DNA of 64,000 nt, taken from Hemerocallis citrina (taxonomy: Eukaryota > Streptophyta > Magnoliopsida > Asparagales > Asphodelaceae). The notes below the pieces were generated by a model. It searched no databases. It saw nothing but the letters and a program-made list of their open reading frames with translations, and was not told where the DNA came from. Shown here piece by piece: positions 11,781 through 23,478 of this stretch; positions within the stretch are counted from its first letter, which is position 1, and every line of letters starts with the position of its first letter. The position numbers were made by a program, and so were the translations under genes. The stretch lies in the NCBI GenBank assembly GCA_017893485.1, contig CM030358.1, forward strand, positions 153,704,706-153,768,705, read 5' to 3'.

Positions 11781-12682
11781 CTTGATCTTGATCTTCAATC
11801 TCAGCCGTCCGATCGACCGATCACACTTGATCTTGGCCCTTGATCGTCTCGATCGTCTCGTTCGTCTTCTACTTCATTCATCAAATTGTCAATCATGGTA
11901 TATTTACTCTTTTAGTACTCTTCTAATTATTATATATTTTATGTTCGATCTCGACCGTTGGATTCGCTTGATCTTCATCTTGATCACCATCTTGATCACC
12001 ATCTTGATCATCGAGATCCGTGCCTAATTATGATTACCATGATCGTTTGCTCGTCGCCGTGCTGCCAGGATTCCGATCCCGTTATTCCTAATATATCGCT
12101 AACGTCATCTAAAGGCAAGTCATCTTACTCGAATTGTATTATATCGTATTCGAGATCATTTATTGAATTCCGCAAGTAGATCCATGTTGAATATCGTATA
12201 ATGTTATTGTTATCTATCGTTGAGATACCACAGATTTACGCGAGCGAATCCAAGTTGGTACTCTTGACTTCGTGCCGTCTTTTTGCCTCTAATATTTATG
12301 GATTTTACATGCACTCATGTAGTTAGTTACAGAATATAAGAATAGGAAATTATTGTTACATTTTATCTCATGACATTATACACAACTATTGTAAATTGTA
12401 TATTAGGGTTGATTGCTCATGTGATTGATAATGATGAATTAGTTGATTGTAATTAGTAGAGTTATGGATATTATATATCTTAATACCATGTTCACATAGG
12501 AATGGCTTGCTTTGATTTATGATTTTTAAACCTCAATTCATCGTTCTTAACATTTTAATCGTTTTATTCAAAAAGAATATGTTAACACCCTGAAAATTTA
12601 CGCCAACCTGAACATTGTCTTGCTGTTTCAACCTACATAATGTCATTAAAATCAGTCACTTTCTGAATATGAAATGTAGCCC
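11781..12682. other. Body of solo LTR A between B and the MITE, no gene
   Basis: After the GATC-rich start the sequence is AT-rich with no coding potential that I can support. It belongs to LTR A by position between the two nested insertions. Confidence 0.5.
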
Positions 12683-12685
12683 TAA

Positions 12686-13683
12686 GGGTCTGTTTGGTTC
12701 AAAGGATGGGAGGGGAGGGGAGGGATTTTAATGGAGGGGAGGGGAGGGAAGGGGAAGGAAAGGGAGGGGAGAGATTTAATGAAAACTCTGTTTGGTTCAA
12801 AGGAGAAAAGGGGAGGGAAAATAATTATATTCTTGTTTGGTTCACAAGGGGAAGGAATGGATTTTATAATAAAATTACTTTTATACCCTTTTGCATACAA
12901 TAAGAAATTCATATAGCGATATAAAGTAGAAATTCATACAACAAAGACATGTATTTAATAGTAAAAGCTTCAATTTCCACAAACAGTTAGGTGTGCTGTC
13001 AAGTTAATTAAAATTTGTGTATGATAGTGTTGTCTTTGTATACAATTTTTTTTTGACTTTGGTATCAGAAACAAACCTGGGAACCTTTATTAAATTTTTT
13101 TTGACATTTTATTTATAGATTTTTGTTTACCGGAGTTATGTAGTATTTCATATGTTTCCCTAATGTAAGTAATGTTGATTACAGTCAATGTAGGTAGAAT
13201 GTCGAGAAAAAGAAAAGAGGGAAATTAATCAAGTGAGACAACCATGTAATTCTCCGAAAAGGATAAGTTAAAACCTGTTGTAGATTAGTGATATTGACTC
13301 TTGTATCCTTCCAACTCTTCATAGTTTAACAATCCTGCAGCAACAAGATCATTTATGTTGGCAACAACAGGAGACTTCGAGAAAGAACTCTTGAATTAGC
13401 AGCTCTGTTCGATGAAGAGTGAAACATACAGAGAGGTTTTTTATTATTTAGGATTTAGATTTAAAGGGAAATTTAGTCCAGCCACTTTAAAAAATTAGCC
13501 CTACTTTCTCTTCCCTCCAAATCCCCCTACTTTTGGAGGGAAGCCAAAATTGGCTCAGGAGGGGTGTTGCACCCCCCATTTCCCTCCCCTCCCCTCCTAA
13601 GAAATGAACCAAACAAGCAAAGTATTAAAAAACCCATTCCCTTCCCTCCCCTCCCCTCCATTCCCCTCCAACCAAACAGTGCC
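12686..13683. mobile_element. PIF/Harbinger-type MITE in solo LTR A
   Basis: Ends are GGGTCTGTTTGGTT on the left and, in reverse complement, GGCACTGTTTGGTTGG on the right, flanked by TAA on both sides (12683-12685, 13684-13686). The subterminal parts are G-rich (GGGAGGGGAGG) on the left and C-rich on the right, forming an inverted repeat. There is no transposase frame, so it is nonautonomous. An hAT origin is possible, but the 3-bp TAA duplication favours PIF/Harbinger. Confidence 0.7.
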
Positions 13684-13686
13684 TAA

Positions 13687-15023
13687 GTGTCTAGATGTCA
13701 ATAACATTCAGAATTTTTGAATTCTGACTTATATTGCCTGAGTTATGACCCCTTTTGCTACTGCTGCGCTGTAATTTCAGATTCATGCACATATCATGTT
13801 AGACTGATAAATTAAGTGAACTAATGATCAAGTATTTCCGTAATAAATTCCAGATTGGTAGATAACATGCTTAGAGTGATAAAAATTATTTTTACTGATT
13901 TTTGCAATGACTATTTACTGTCCTTACAACTGAAATTAGTCAATAACGATAACCAACCAGAAACTAAAATCGGTAAAGAACACTGAATTTCACCTAGCTA
14001 TTGTTGTCGGAATGTAGACTTTAAATATGCGTTGGAACCAGGCAGGAATCTAGTTTCAAGAAATTCTGATGGATCCATATTTTCTATCCTGTAGTAATGG
14101 AAATTCTGATTTTGGTACAGCAACCTACTGGTTTCCAGAATTGGGTTCCTATGTTTAATAATATGGAATTAAATCTATAATGTTATATTTGGTGCATTCA
14201 ATTGTATAGAGTATATTGCATGATCTTAGGGTTGTTTTTTCATTTTTCTAGTGATCCTTATTAATCGCATGATTGTATGTTAATTGAAAGAATGTTAATC
14301 AAGCCAGGGTTAAAGATTGACTAGGGTAGTTGACAATATAGCGACTGTACTCTGATGATGGCCAGTGATTATTATTTTTATCGGCATCGTGTAAGAAATT
14401 ACACATGTCCAGTGTTTTACCATTATCGGCATCGTGTAAGAAATTACACATGTCCAGTATTTTATCGTTATCAACATCGTGTAAGAAATTACACATGTCC
14501 AGTGTTATTACCGTTATCGTCATCATACCCAGTACATGAACTATAGAATCTACTACCTTAGTCTAAACGAAATTGATTGTATGCATCGAACCTATGGTAC
14601 GACACACATGGGACACAGTAGTACGTGCATTAGCTAGGATTAAAAATGAATAATAGACTTAAGATTTTCATCGCATTGTCATTTCATATTGTCATCTTCA
14701 TTGAAGTGCTGAACAATGTTATCGTTATTATTTTCTAATACTGTTAGTGTTTATTGTTATCGTTATAAATCATCGTTGGTGCACATTGTACTATTATCGC
14801 CTTGTCACTATTCAACACTATTGATTTCATCTTTCATTGAATTCATTGTTATATCGCCATTGTCATTATTTCTCTGTTTCTCTACTTGCATGTCCACGAC
14901 TTGCTCTAAGGACATTTTCTTTTCCACTCTAATTGATCTAGTTACAGGTGAACAAGGAGAATTGCCAGGAGGTATTGGTGAGCAGTTCGTCTAGGATTGG
15001 AGCAGGAACCTCTCAAGCTATTT
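13687..15023. other. Body of solo LTR A between the MITE and C, no gene
   Basis: The sequence is noncoding LTR. At 14560-14640 it resembles C at 17630-17720 (GAATC..CTA, TATGG, ACACATG), which supports membership in the same family. The 45-bp tandem array lies within it. Confidence 0.55.
14381..14515. repeat. Three 45-bp tandem repeats with internal hairpin
   Basis: The unit starts TCGGCATCGTGTAAGAAATT and is repeated at 14381, 14426 and 14471 (third copy TCAACATCG). Each unit carries the inverted repeat GTGTAA-GAAA-TTACAC. The array lies within solo LTR A. Confidence 0.85.
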
Positions 15024-15028
15024 GGTAA

Positions 15029-18000
15029 TGTAACCCCTGTTTTCATTAATACGTATTTTCAAAGTATTTTTCCGAATTTAAATTCTCAGTAACTTATAAT
15101 TACTTTTCCCTAATTGATTTTTTTTTTAAAACTATTTTGAGCCCAATTATTTAGTTGTTTATTCTAAGCCCAAGTTTAAATTATTGATTTTATTAATTAT
15201 TAATATGAGCCCAAGTTGTATCAGCCCAATCCCCTAATTATTATAAGCCCAATTATTGAAGCCCAATTTCGTATTTTATTTTAATTATATTAATTTGAGC
15301 CCAAAATATTTTAACACAATGTCCTAATTGTTTTAATTAAATATTTTTGAGCCCAAGAACCAAGCCCAAATCCAGAACCCATATATTGTACAGATTTATT
15401 TTCCTACCCCCACCCCTATAGACTATATTTTCTTCACCCCACTTTCTGTCCCGTACTCCAACTCCTCCCCACTCCTCAATTCCCGTACCAGCACTTTCCC
15501 CCATGTCTCGTAACCACCCCCACTCTCTTTCATCTCCACTACTCCATTACTTTATTTATATTAATAATCCCTACCCCGTTCTCTATCTCTTCCATTATCA
15601 CTCTCTCCCATTCTCTCCCTCTCTGTTTCTCTACCAAACAGAACAACCCAACTCTTGTTCCTCCTTCCCCGCTCAGCCTCACACCACTATCGACAGCTCC
15701 GCATTGCCTTGCCCTCTTCGTCGACACGCCGCTCATCTCCTCCACAGAACCCCACGGTCCCGGTGTCGCCCTCTCAACATCCATCGCTGGCACCATTGCC
15801 AACGCCTCGACCACCTTCCGTGCTCTCCACCAGTGTCGTCTTCCTCCCCCTGTGCCGACCTCCCGCTCCTCTCTCGTCGACACCACCGCAGAACCATCGA
15901 GGCCACTGCCGTCCTCCGCTCGAAGTCCCGTCGCCTTCCCCGTTCGAGCTCGCCTCCACCATTCCATTCGTCGTCCCCACTCCAACTCCGCGAAGCCGCC
16001 ATTGCCGAAGCTTCACCCCGCCATCGACGCTCCGCCCTTTCCTCCAGTCGAAGCTTTCCCCAGTCGCGTCGCCTCCACATTCTCCCGCTCGAGTGCCGCT
16101 CCGCAGTCGTCCTCCATTGCTGCCATTGCCGAAGTCGAACTGTTCCTCGTCACCCCCAGTCGCACGCCGCCTGAGACCATTGCTGAAGCTCCACCTCTGC
16201 TCGACAGCTCCGCCTCCGCCTACACTTGCCCTGTCTCCGAGCGCCTTCCGCTCACCGCTACATTCCCCCGCGACTGCCTCACTCCCTCCGACCTCAACGA
16301 CTCAACCGCAACCTTGCCTTGCCTCTTCTCCGTTCGCTACTATTTTGCCCTCTCCTTCAAATTCCAACCGCCGCGACCATCACTTGACGCCAGTTCTCGC
16401 CACCCGTTCTCCATCCTCGACTCCCCGGCCTTCAAAGCTTCTGTCGCCGTTCCCTATCTCCTTCGCCTACAAATCGCACCACTCTCCCGCTCGTTTCCTT
16501 CGCGCGTTCTCTCCCGCTCGTGCTCTCTCTCTCTCCCATCTCTCTTTCTCTCTCTTTGTTTAGTGAAGAGGAAGGAAGAGTTTATTTTGGGTTTGTTGAT
16601 GTGAATAGTTGCTGTTTGGGTATACGTGTATTGCACGTGTATGTGTTGTGTACGTTGTTTGGAGAGTATAAGGGGATTTGCTTGCTGTGTGGTGTTTTGG
16701 TGAAGTGGGGGATTGGATTTATTGGAGTTTAGTGTTGTGAAGTGGAGTTGGGTGTTTACTGTCTTGAAGTTTGTGAAGGAGCTGTCACTGTTCGGGAGAA
16801 AGGAGATTCGCTTGATTTCTCTTTGGATTACTCGGAGTTTGCTGACTTGGCGTGGCTGCCACAAATATCTTGCACGTATTCTACTGTCCGGGATACTGAT
16901 TCCGTTATTCTATCTTTAAATTCATCGTCGTCAACTACCAGACAAGTGTCTCTTGTACAATTTTATTTGTTCTAGTACAAGCCCTTGTAAAAATACCGCA
17001 AGTATATTATTTTTTACTCCAGTTCGCATTCATAAGTTGAATTGATACCCGTTTCCATACCTAATCCGTCGATTTGTATTCACATGTGATCGTGAATACT
17101 TTGTTCTCGTATGCATGACACGAACACAAAAATTAATACATACATATATACTCCTATAATTATACATGATGTTGTGCATGAATTGTTTGTTCCTAGGTTG
17201 CATGTTGTTATAATATCTCTATTCTTGTTTAAGTGTTATACATATCATTAGTTGCATCACATGAAATATAAGCCCTGAAATATGTTTCCTGCCTTGTATA
17301 AGTCTTGATACATTGATCTTGTCATGTTACCCTTGCCATGTTACCCGTCCCTGTTGTTGCATGTAGTTATTGTTCATGTTTGATTGTAATTAAAAAGATA
17401 ACAAGGCAGGGTATAAAAGGGAAAAGATTTAATAGTGGGCAATATAGAAGAGCATACTCGGACGGGGGCTCGTGGTTCCCCGATGCAAATTTACAAGTTG
17501 CAAATTGTAAATTTGCAAATTTTATGTTCTATGTTTCACGTTACGTTACACTATGTCCACATTGCACATATCTTGATACAAGATCTACTTGACTTGACTC
17601 GACTGGATATATTTTCCGAGTACGTGACCTATAGAATCCACCACTAGTTTAAACGTTCACTTGATTGTGGATAGCAACCATGTGGTATGGGACGCATGAA
17701 GTGCTACCTAGTTAGGTTAATAAAAGATATGACATGACACGTACACTTGCATGATTCGTTTATATGTTACATGGTTATGATGACTTGTTTACTTGTCTAC
17801 ATGTTACTCGTTTATGTTGACACATTTACTTGCTTACTCGTTTACATGTTACATGTTACTATGGATTATTTAATTGTTCACATGCATGCTATTTGTTCCA
17901 CGATATCTTGTTCTTGATTCTGTCATATGTTGTATTTGCTCTATTATATGATTCTTGATTCTCTGTTCTTTCATGCTTTTGTTTCATTCTATTTTTGTCC

Positions 18001-18411
18001 CGTAACTTGTACCACTTGCGGCCCGTAACTTGCATTAACAGGTACCACTTGTTTCTTTCCTTGTAATAATATACTTGCAGGCCCAGATAGAGAACTACCT
18101 GAAGGTGTTGCTGAACATAGATTCTAGTCTTGTTTAATTTCATGTTAATTTAATTCTTGTTTTATTCATGTAATCCTTGTTGTAATCCGGGCGTGTTTAA
18201 CCCGTAACTATGTTTCTTTCCAGTTGTTGGTTATGTTCATGTAATATGTCATGTACTCTGTTATCCTGTTGTGATTTTATATGCTTTCGTGGTTGAAATT
18301 GTTATCTTGTTGTTGAGTTAAATATACAGCTTATGAATGATGTATCCGCATCATTCGCTGGGCCTCGGTTACGTGCCTGTGTTCCCGTATTCTGGGAAGC
18401 GGGGTGTGATA
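15029..18411 (+). mobile_element. Solo LTR copy C nested in A
   Basis: It starts TGTAACCCCTGTTTTC and ends GCGGGGTGTGATA, with a perfect GGTAA duplication on each side (15024-15028 and 18412-18416). The final TGACA of the family is TGATA here. After its end the interrupted copy A resumes for 222 bases and ends with its own GCGGGGCATGACA. C is 3,383 bases long. Confidence 0.9.
15500..16570. other. GC-rich segment of solo LTR C with overlapping open frames
   Basis: Frames of 223, 302 and 250 codons overlap here on the plus strand. All are Pro/Ser/Arg-rich and of low complexity. The segment follows a possible TATA-like stretch (TTTATTTATATT, about 15550) and could be the transcribed leader of the LTR. 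No start, motif or similarity supports a protein. Confidence 0.45.
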
Positions 18412-18643
18412 GGTAAGTTCTTATATTCCTGATGTTGGGTTATTTTGATGTTGGTTATTTTTATGCTTAATATCCAATGTTGTTATTTTTGTGATTATTC
18501 TTTTATTGCATGCGTGGTTGTATTACTTCTTGTTTATATTGTTGAGTTGGATCAATAACAGCCTATGGATAATGCAAGTCATTCGTTGGGCCGGGTCACG
18601 TGCCTGCATTCTGTATTTTTGGGAAGCGGGGCATGACAATCAA

Positions 18644-19270
18644 GAATCTAAAATTTAGTGCATGAATTAAGTCCTCGATGGGAGAATTCTTTTCATGCTA
18701 CCAATTCATATTCTAACTTAAATAAATTCACACTTATAGTCCATGTTAAGTACCATCCGTTAGGGAGCTTCACAAAGGAAGACGAGGTACCGTCTCAATA
18801 CTATTGTGAATAGATAATGGAAGGTCGTGGGTTTCATTAAGAACCCTCTCCCACTCGATATTTTTATATGAGGAAATTAAATGACATATTTGTTTTAGTT
18901 CAATTAACATTCACTGTATTTAAAACATAAGTAGCAACAAAAATAAATGCATTCATCCCCCAACCAAACACATGGCCAGAACAATATTTAGATGTATCCC
19001 TGCAATAGAGAACCTAGAGATCTAATCTTCATGTCCTCCTTCTTTGCTTTGTCTTTGCTCCATCGATATTTACAAAATTTAAATTACCTCAACACAAGGA
19101 GGCTTACATTAAATTACAATAAAACTACCTCAACATAAGGAGGTTTACATCAATGAACAACAAAACTACCTCAACATAAGGAGATTTACATCAATGAACA
19201 ACAAAATAAAAATTAACAAGTTCTGGCCATGGGGGGATTCTCACAAACATACACAACATCCACATGCAGT
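18644..19270 (-). mobile_element. Remnant of the old copia element, probably 5' leader
   Basis: This stretch directly continues the copia portion interrupted by solo LTR A. It contains ACCATCCGTTAGGGAG and a GGGTTTCATTAAGAACC segment that loosely resemble the leader at 7450-7620. No PBS or LTR border could be fixed, so its right limit is uncertain. Confidence 0.4.
19081..19207. repeat. Short tandem repeat in the copia remnant
   Basis: A unit of about 45 bases with CTACCTCAACATAAGGAGG and TTTACATCAATGAACAAC occurs about three times, the first copy more diverged (CTCAACACAAGGAGGCTTAC). Confidence 0.75.
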
Positions 19271-19927
19271 ATAATAATCCAGGGCAGCGAAAAATAAAAT
19301 TGCAAAATCCTATAATTATAATTGCTTCTACCAATATCATCTAAGATCTCAAAATATTAAGTTAACACCAATAAGTATAAAGGAATCTAAAAATCATGAA
19401 TAATTATTAGATCTAAACTTATATAAGAAAAAATGATATGAGATCTAGATTATTGATATAGTTAATAATTTAAAAAGAATTGAGAACAATTTAGATCCAA
19501 TTTTTTTTTAATATGATGATTGATCCACCATCATCCATCATATAGTTAGATTTAAAATATGACAAGTAGCGAGATCCATTCGTGTATATAGTTAGATTTA
19601 AAATAGTTAAAGTAAGAGTAATCAAATTTAGATTTTTGAATTTTCTTCTTACATGACATTTTAAAAATATCTTACCTCATGTTGTATGCATATTATATAG
19701 CTCATGTTGTATGCATATATATAATTAAGAGATAAAACTAGTTAAATCTAAAGTTTTAAAGAATAGTTACATTATGAGATCAAAAAAGTTATATTTATAT
19801 TTTTAAATTTTCTAATCATTTTTTTATTTCAAAAATATTATCTCCTATTGTACATAATATATAAAAAATAGTTAGTATTAAGAGAGAGATATTAGTTGGT
19901 TATAGATTAAGTTATAATTAATGATAA
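19271..19927. other. AT-rich stretch without recognised feature
   Basis: There is no frame of note and no terminal repeat that I can support. It is the host sequence or old element debris into which the Helitron at 19928 inserted. Confidence 0.5.
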
Positions 19928-20299
19928 CTAGTATTTTTCACGTGCAATGCACATTTTGATAAGAGTTGGAGTATTTTCACGTGCAATATACGTGTTAAGA
20001 AATAGTTTTGGAGTTGGCCGTGCATTGCACGTAATTAGAAAAAATATTTTGAAAGAAAGCTACAATTTGTACGTGCAATGCACGTGTTTACAAGTAGAAT
20101 TTGAGTAGTACGTGCAACATATGTGTATGTTTAGTGTTAAAAACATATTATAAAATTGTTTTGCACGTTTTAAATAGGCGAATTTTTTTTACTTGTTGTT
20201 TTTGTTGTAATTAATGAGAGAGTTGGAGATGCACGTGCAACACACGAGTTTGTATGTTGATAAATGACAACCCCAACTCTCCCATTATAATATTAGAGA
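19928..20299 (-). mobile_element. Short nonautonomous Helitron
   Basis: On the minus strand it begins TCTCTAATATTATAATGGG and ends GTGCATTGCACGTG, AAAAATA, CTAG. A hairpin-forming GTGCA/TGCAC precedes the CTAG end by about 10 bases. The flanking bases are A and T, as expected for insertion between A and T without duplication. CACGTGCAATGCAC-like motifs also recur inside. Confidence 0.65.
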
Positions 20300-20363
20300 T
20301 TCGTGTGTAGCACGAGATAAGTGCATAATTTTGTGTATATAATGAGTTAACTCATCTTTTACA

Positions 20364-21157
20364 TCATATAAAAAAATGTATCACTAGTGCTCGATGGATA
20401 AAAAAATCCATCACCTTGCGTATCCAGTGATAGCGAATATCAATATGTTTTGTTCGGGAATGGTACATTGAATTCTTGCTCAAATCCAGAGCACTCTGAC
20501 TGTCACAATGTACCTTGTAGTCATTCTGCTTGATCCCGAGTTCTTGTAGAAATCGCTTTAACCACAACATCTCCTTGCCAGCTTCAACGGCAGCAATGTA
20601 CTCTGCTTCTGTCGTAGATAGTGCAACGCACTTCTGCAACCTTGACTGCCATGACACAGCTCCCCCTGCAAAAGTGTAGATAAAACCAGAAGTCGATTTT
20701 CTACCATCAAGATCTCCGGCCATATCTGCATCTGTATAGCCTTCCAAAACCGGATCAGCTCCCTCGTAACACAAACATATCTTTGAAGTACCCTTAAGAT
20801 ACCTGAGAATCCACTTAACAGCCTCCCAATGCTCATTTCCTGGATTGGAGAGAAATCTGCTTGCCACACCGACTGCATGTGCAATATCCGGCCTCGTACA
20901 CACCATTGCATACATCAAACTTCCAACCGCTGAAGAATAAGGCACAACTTCCATTTCCTCGATCTCTTTCCTGGATGAGGGACACGAACTCTTGCTCAAC
21001 TTGAAATGATTAGCCAGTGGGATGCTAACTGGCTTGGCACCCTCCATGTTGAATCGCTTGATCACCCGTTCAACATATTTCTCTTGAGATAACCACAATC
21101 TTCGGGCCTTTCTGTCTCGAGAGATGTTCATACCTAAAATCTGCTGAGCTGGCAAGG
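20364..21157 (-). pseudogene. pol: pol, second part: end of reverse transcriptase and RNase H
   Basis: After the frameshift the sequence continues as PAQQILGMNISRDRK, RPDIAHAVGVASRFL, the RNase H motifs GYTDADMAGD and ALSTTEAEYIA, and HSRTKHIDIRYHWIR. The last residues (KVMDFFIHRALVIHFFI) do not fit the family and mark the 3' truncation. Confidence 0.9.
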
Positions 21158-23478
21158 TCCTTCATATCAAAGACCTTAGAGAGTTCTATCTTCAGCTGTC
21201 TGATATTCACTGCATCTTGTCTGACGATCAACATGTCATCGACATATAGTAACAGTGCAATGAAATTTCCATCAGGGGACCTTTGAATGTAGACACATTG
21301 ATCTGCAGCAGTCCTCTTGTAGCCTTGACTCACCATGAATGAATCAAATTTCTTGTACCATTGCCTTGGTGCTTGCTTGAGGCCATACAAACTCTTCTTC
21401 AGCTTACATACGAGATTCTCTTTCCCTGGAACCTCGTATCCCTCTGGCTGCTCCATGTAAATTTCTTCATGCAGATCACCGTGAAGAAATGCAGTCTTCA
21501 CATCCATTTGTTCAAGCTCCAAGTCTAGGCTAGCTGCTAATCCGAGCATGACTCGGATTGAAGTCATCTTTACAACTGGAGAAAAAATCTCACCAAAATC
21601 GATGCCTTTCTTCTGAAGGAATCCTTTGACCACTAGCCGATCTTTGTGCTTCACCACCTTTCCGCTGCCATCTTTCTTGAGCTTGAATACCCACTTGTTC
21701 TTTAGTGCCTTCTTCCCTTCTGGAAGCTTAACCAAATCGTAGGTTTGGTTCTTCTCTAAAAAGTCCATCTCATCCCGCATAGCGTGCAGCCAGTTGTCTT
21801 TGTCTGGATGAGACAATGCTTCCTGGAAATTCTCTGGCTCCCCTTCATCAGTAAGAAGAATGTACTCTGATTCTGGATATTTAGTAGACGGAACATGGCC
21901 TCTTTCAGATCTACGTAGCTGAGGCTCACTCGTCTCAGGCGGTGTATCATTATCTTGTACTGGTTCTGCAGCTGTGAAAGGTTGCGGCTCCCCAAGCTCA
22001 TCAATCCCTTCTTCCTCCTCCTCTGGTTCTGCTTCTAGTTCTTGATCAGACACATCATCATCTGCGGCAGCTTGTACTGGTACTGTATCTGGAACAAAGT
22101 CCTGAGTACTGACAGGTCTTTCAGCAATTGTAGGCTTTTCAGTGTCCCCATATGTCTGATTTTCATGGAACACCACGTCTCTACTTCTGATGGGCTTCTT
22201 CGTCTTTAGATCCCATAGCCTGTATCCAAACTCCTCGTCTCCATAGCCTATGAAAATGCATGGAGTGGTTCTCGCATCGAGCTTCTGCCTGAGCTCCTTT
22301 GAGACATGTGCATAAGCCAGACATCCAAATGTCCTCAGGTGAGAGTAGGAGGGGTTTTTGCCGGTCCATTTCTTCTCCGGGATGTTCAAATTCAGCGGGA
22401 CTGATGGAGATCGATTGATCAAGTAGCAGGCGGTGCGAACAGCTTCTCCCCAAAATGGCTTTGGCAGCTTTGCTGTGCTGAGCATACTTCTGACTCTTTC
22501 CATGATTGTTCGGTTCATTCTTTCTGCTACCCCATTGTGTTGCGGGGTACGTGGAACCGTCTTCTCGTGCCGAATGCCCTGACTCTTGCAATAGGCATCA
22601 AAACTCCTGGATGTATACTCGCCTCCGTTATCTGAGCGGAGGCACTTCAGCTTCTTCCCCGTTTCACGCTCTACCATGGCATGAAATGTTTTGAAGCTTT
22701 CCAAGACCTGATCTTTTGTCTTCAGAAAATACACCCACACCTTCCGAGAAACATCATCAATAAATGTCAGAAAGTATTTGTTGCCGCCTAGCGACTCCAC
22801 CTCCATGGGACCGCAAACATCAGAATGTATCAGACTGAGCAACTCTGATCTCCTTATCGAAGAGGAACTAAAAGAGACTCTTCGCTGCTTGCCAAATAAA
22901 CAGCTGCTGCAAGGTTGAAGCTCTGCATTCTTGGTAATGGAGATAAGATTTTCCTTCATCAAGGTTGATAAACCTTTCTCACTCATGTGACCGAGTCTCT
23001 GGTGCCACAGTTTCTGCGAAGCTTCATGTTCAACAATATTGAGACTCTCCACATTGATCTTCACATGAGTCTTGTACAAAGTGCTGCAGAGATGTCCACG
23101 AGCGATCACCATTACACCTTTCAGCATCCTCCACGAGCCTTTGCAAAAACGGTTATCATAGCCCTTTTCATCTAAGGCTCTCACCGAAAGAAGATTTTGT
23201 CGAAGTTCAGGTACATGGAGAACATCCTGCAGTGTGATTGTGCACCCGGCATCAGTCTGCATCCGAACGTCACCAATTCCGACAATCTTAGCAAAGCTAG
23301 AATTGCCCATCCTCACCGAGCCAAAGTCCCCAGCTTTGTACGTCGTGAAGATGTCCTTTCGAGGAGTGGCATGGCAAGATGCTGCAGTATCTACCACCCA
23401 TTCTACGCCCTGATTCGACACATGGAGGCATGTCTCATCCTCATGAGAGCAAAGAGCCACATCTTCTAGTACTGTGAC
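21158..23478 (-). pseudogene. pol: pol, first part: protease, integrase, reverse transcriptase
   Basis: The protease site WVVDTAASCHATP is followed by the integrase zinc finger (WHQRLGHMSEKG and CSSC), and the core with HSDVCGP, RSDNGGEY and NGVAERMNRT, so the DDE residues are present. The reverse transcriptase has DVKTAFLHGDL, LYGLKQAPRQWY and the catalytic YVDDML. Near 21157 the frame shifts: KDLASSADFR replaces the expected KDLGPAQQILGM, which fits a 2-bp deletion. Confidence 0.92.

Larger units (their letters stand above)
8556..12025. repeat. GATC-dense tract of LTR A, split by B
   Basis: The segments 8556-8782 and 11776-12025 were contiguous before B inserted. Together they contain GATC several dozen times, mostly as CTTGATCTTGATC and CATCTTGATCAC-like units, plus a (CAT)n run at about 8696-8721. 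B inserted at a TTGAT inside this repeat. Confidence 0.6.
7657..18638 (+). mobile_element. Solo LTR copy A, carrying nested insertions
   Basis: It begins TGTAACCCCTGCTTTC and ends GGGAAGCGGGGCATGACA, and is flanked by the perfect 5-bp duplication ATCAA (7652-7656 and 18639-18643). Inside it lie solo LTR B, a PIF-type MITE and solo LTR C, each with its own target duplication. Subtracting them leaves about 3.6 kb of LTR. No gag or pol of its own is present, so it is a solo LTR left by recombination. LTRs this long are known in Tekay/Del chromoviruses; that lineage assignment is inference. Confidence 0.85.

Noticed and set aside
14381..14515. CRISPR-like array
   Set aside because: There are only three units, without distinct spacers, in a plant LTR. 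It is a plain tandem repeat.
15503..16604. Genes encoding 223-302 residue Pro/Ser/Arg-rich proteins
   Set aside because: Several overlapping frames are open at once, composition is low-complexity, and the sequence is not conserved as protein in the related LTR B.
8783..18411. A 9.6-kb DNA transposon with 3-kb terminal inverted repeats
   Set aside because: B and C each have their own, different, perfect 5-bp target duplication, and the sequence between them is part of copy A. Two independent solo LTR insertions explain it better.
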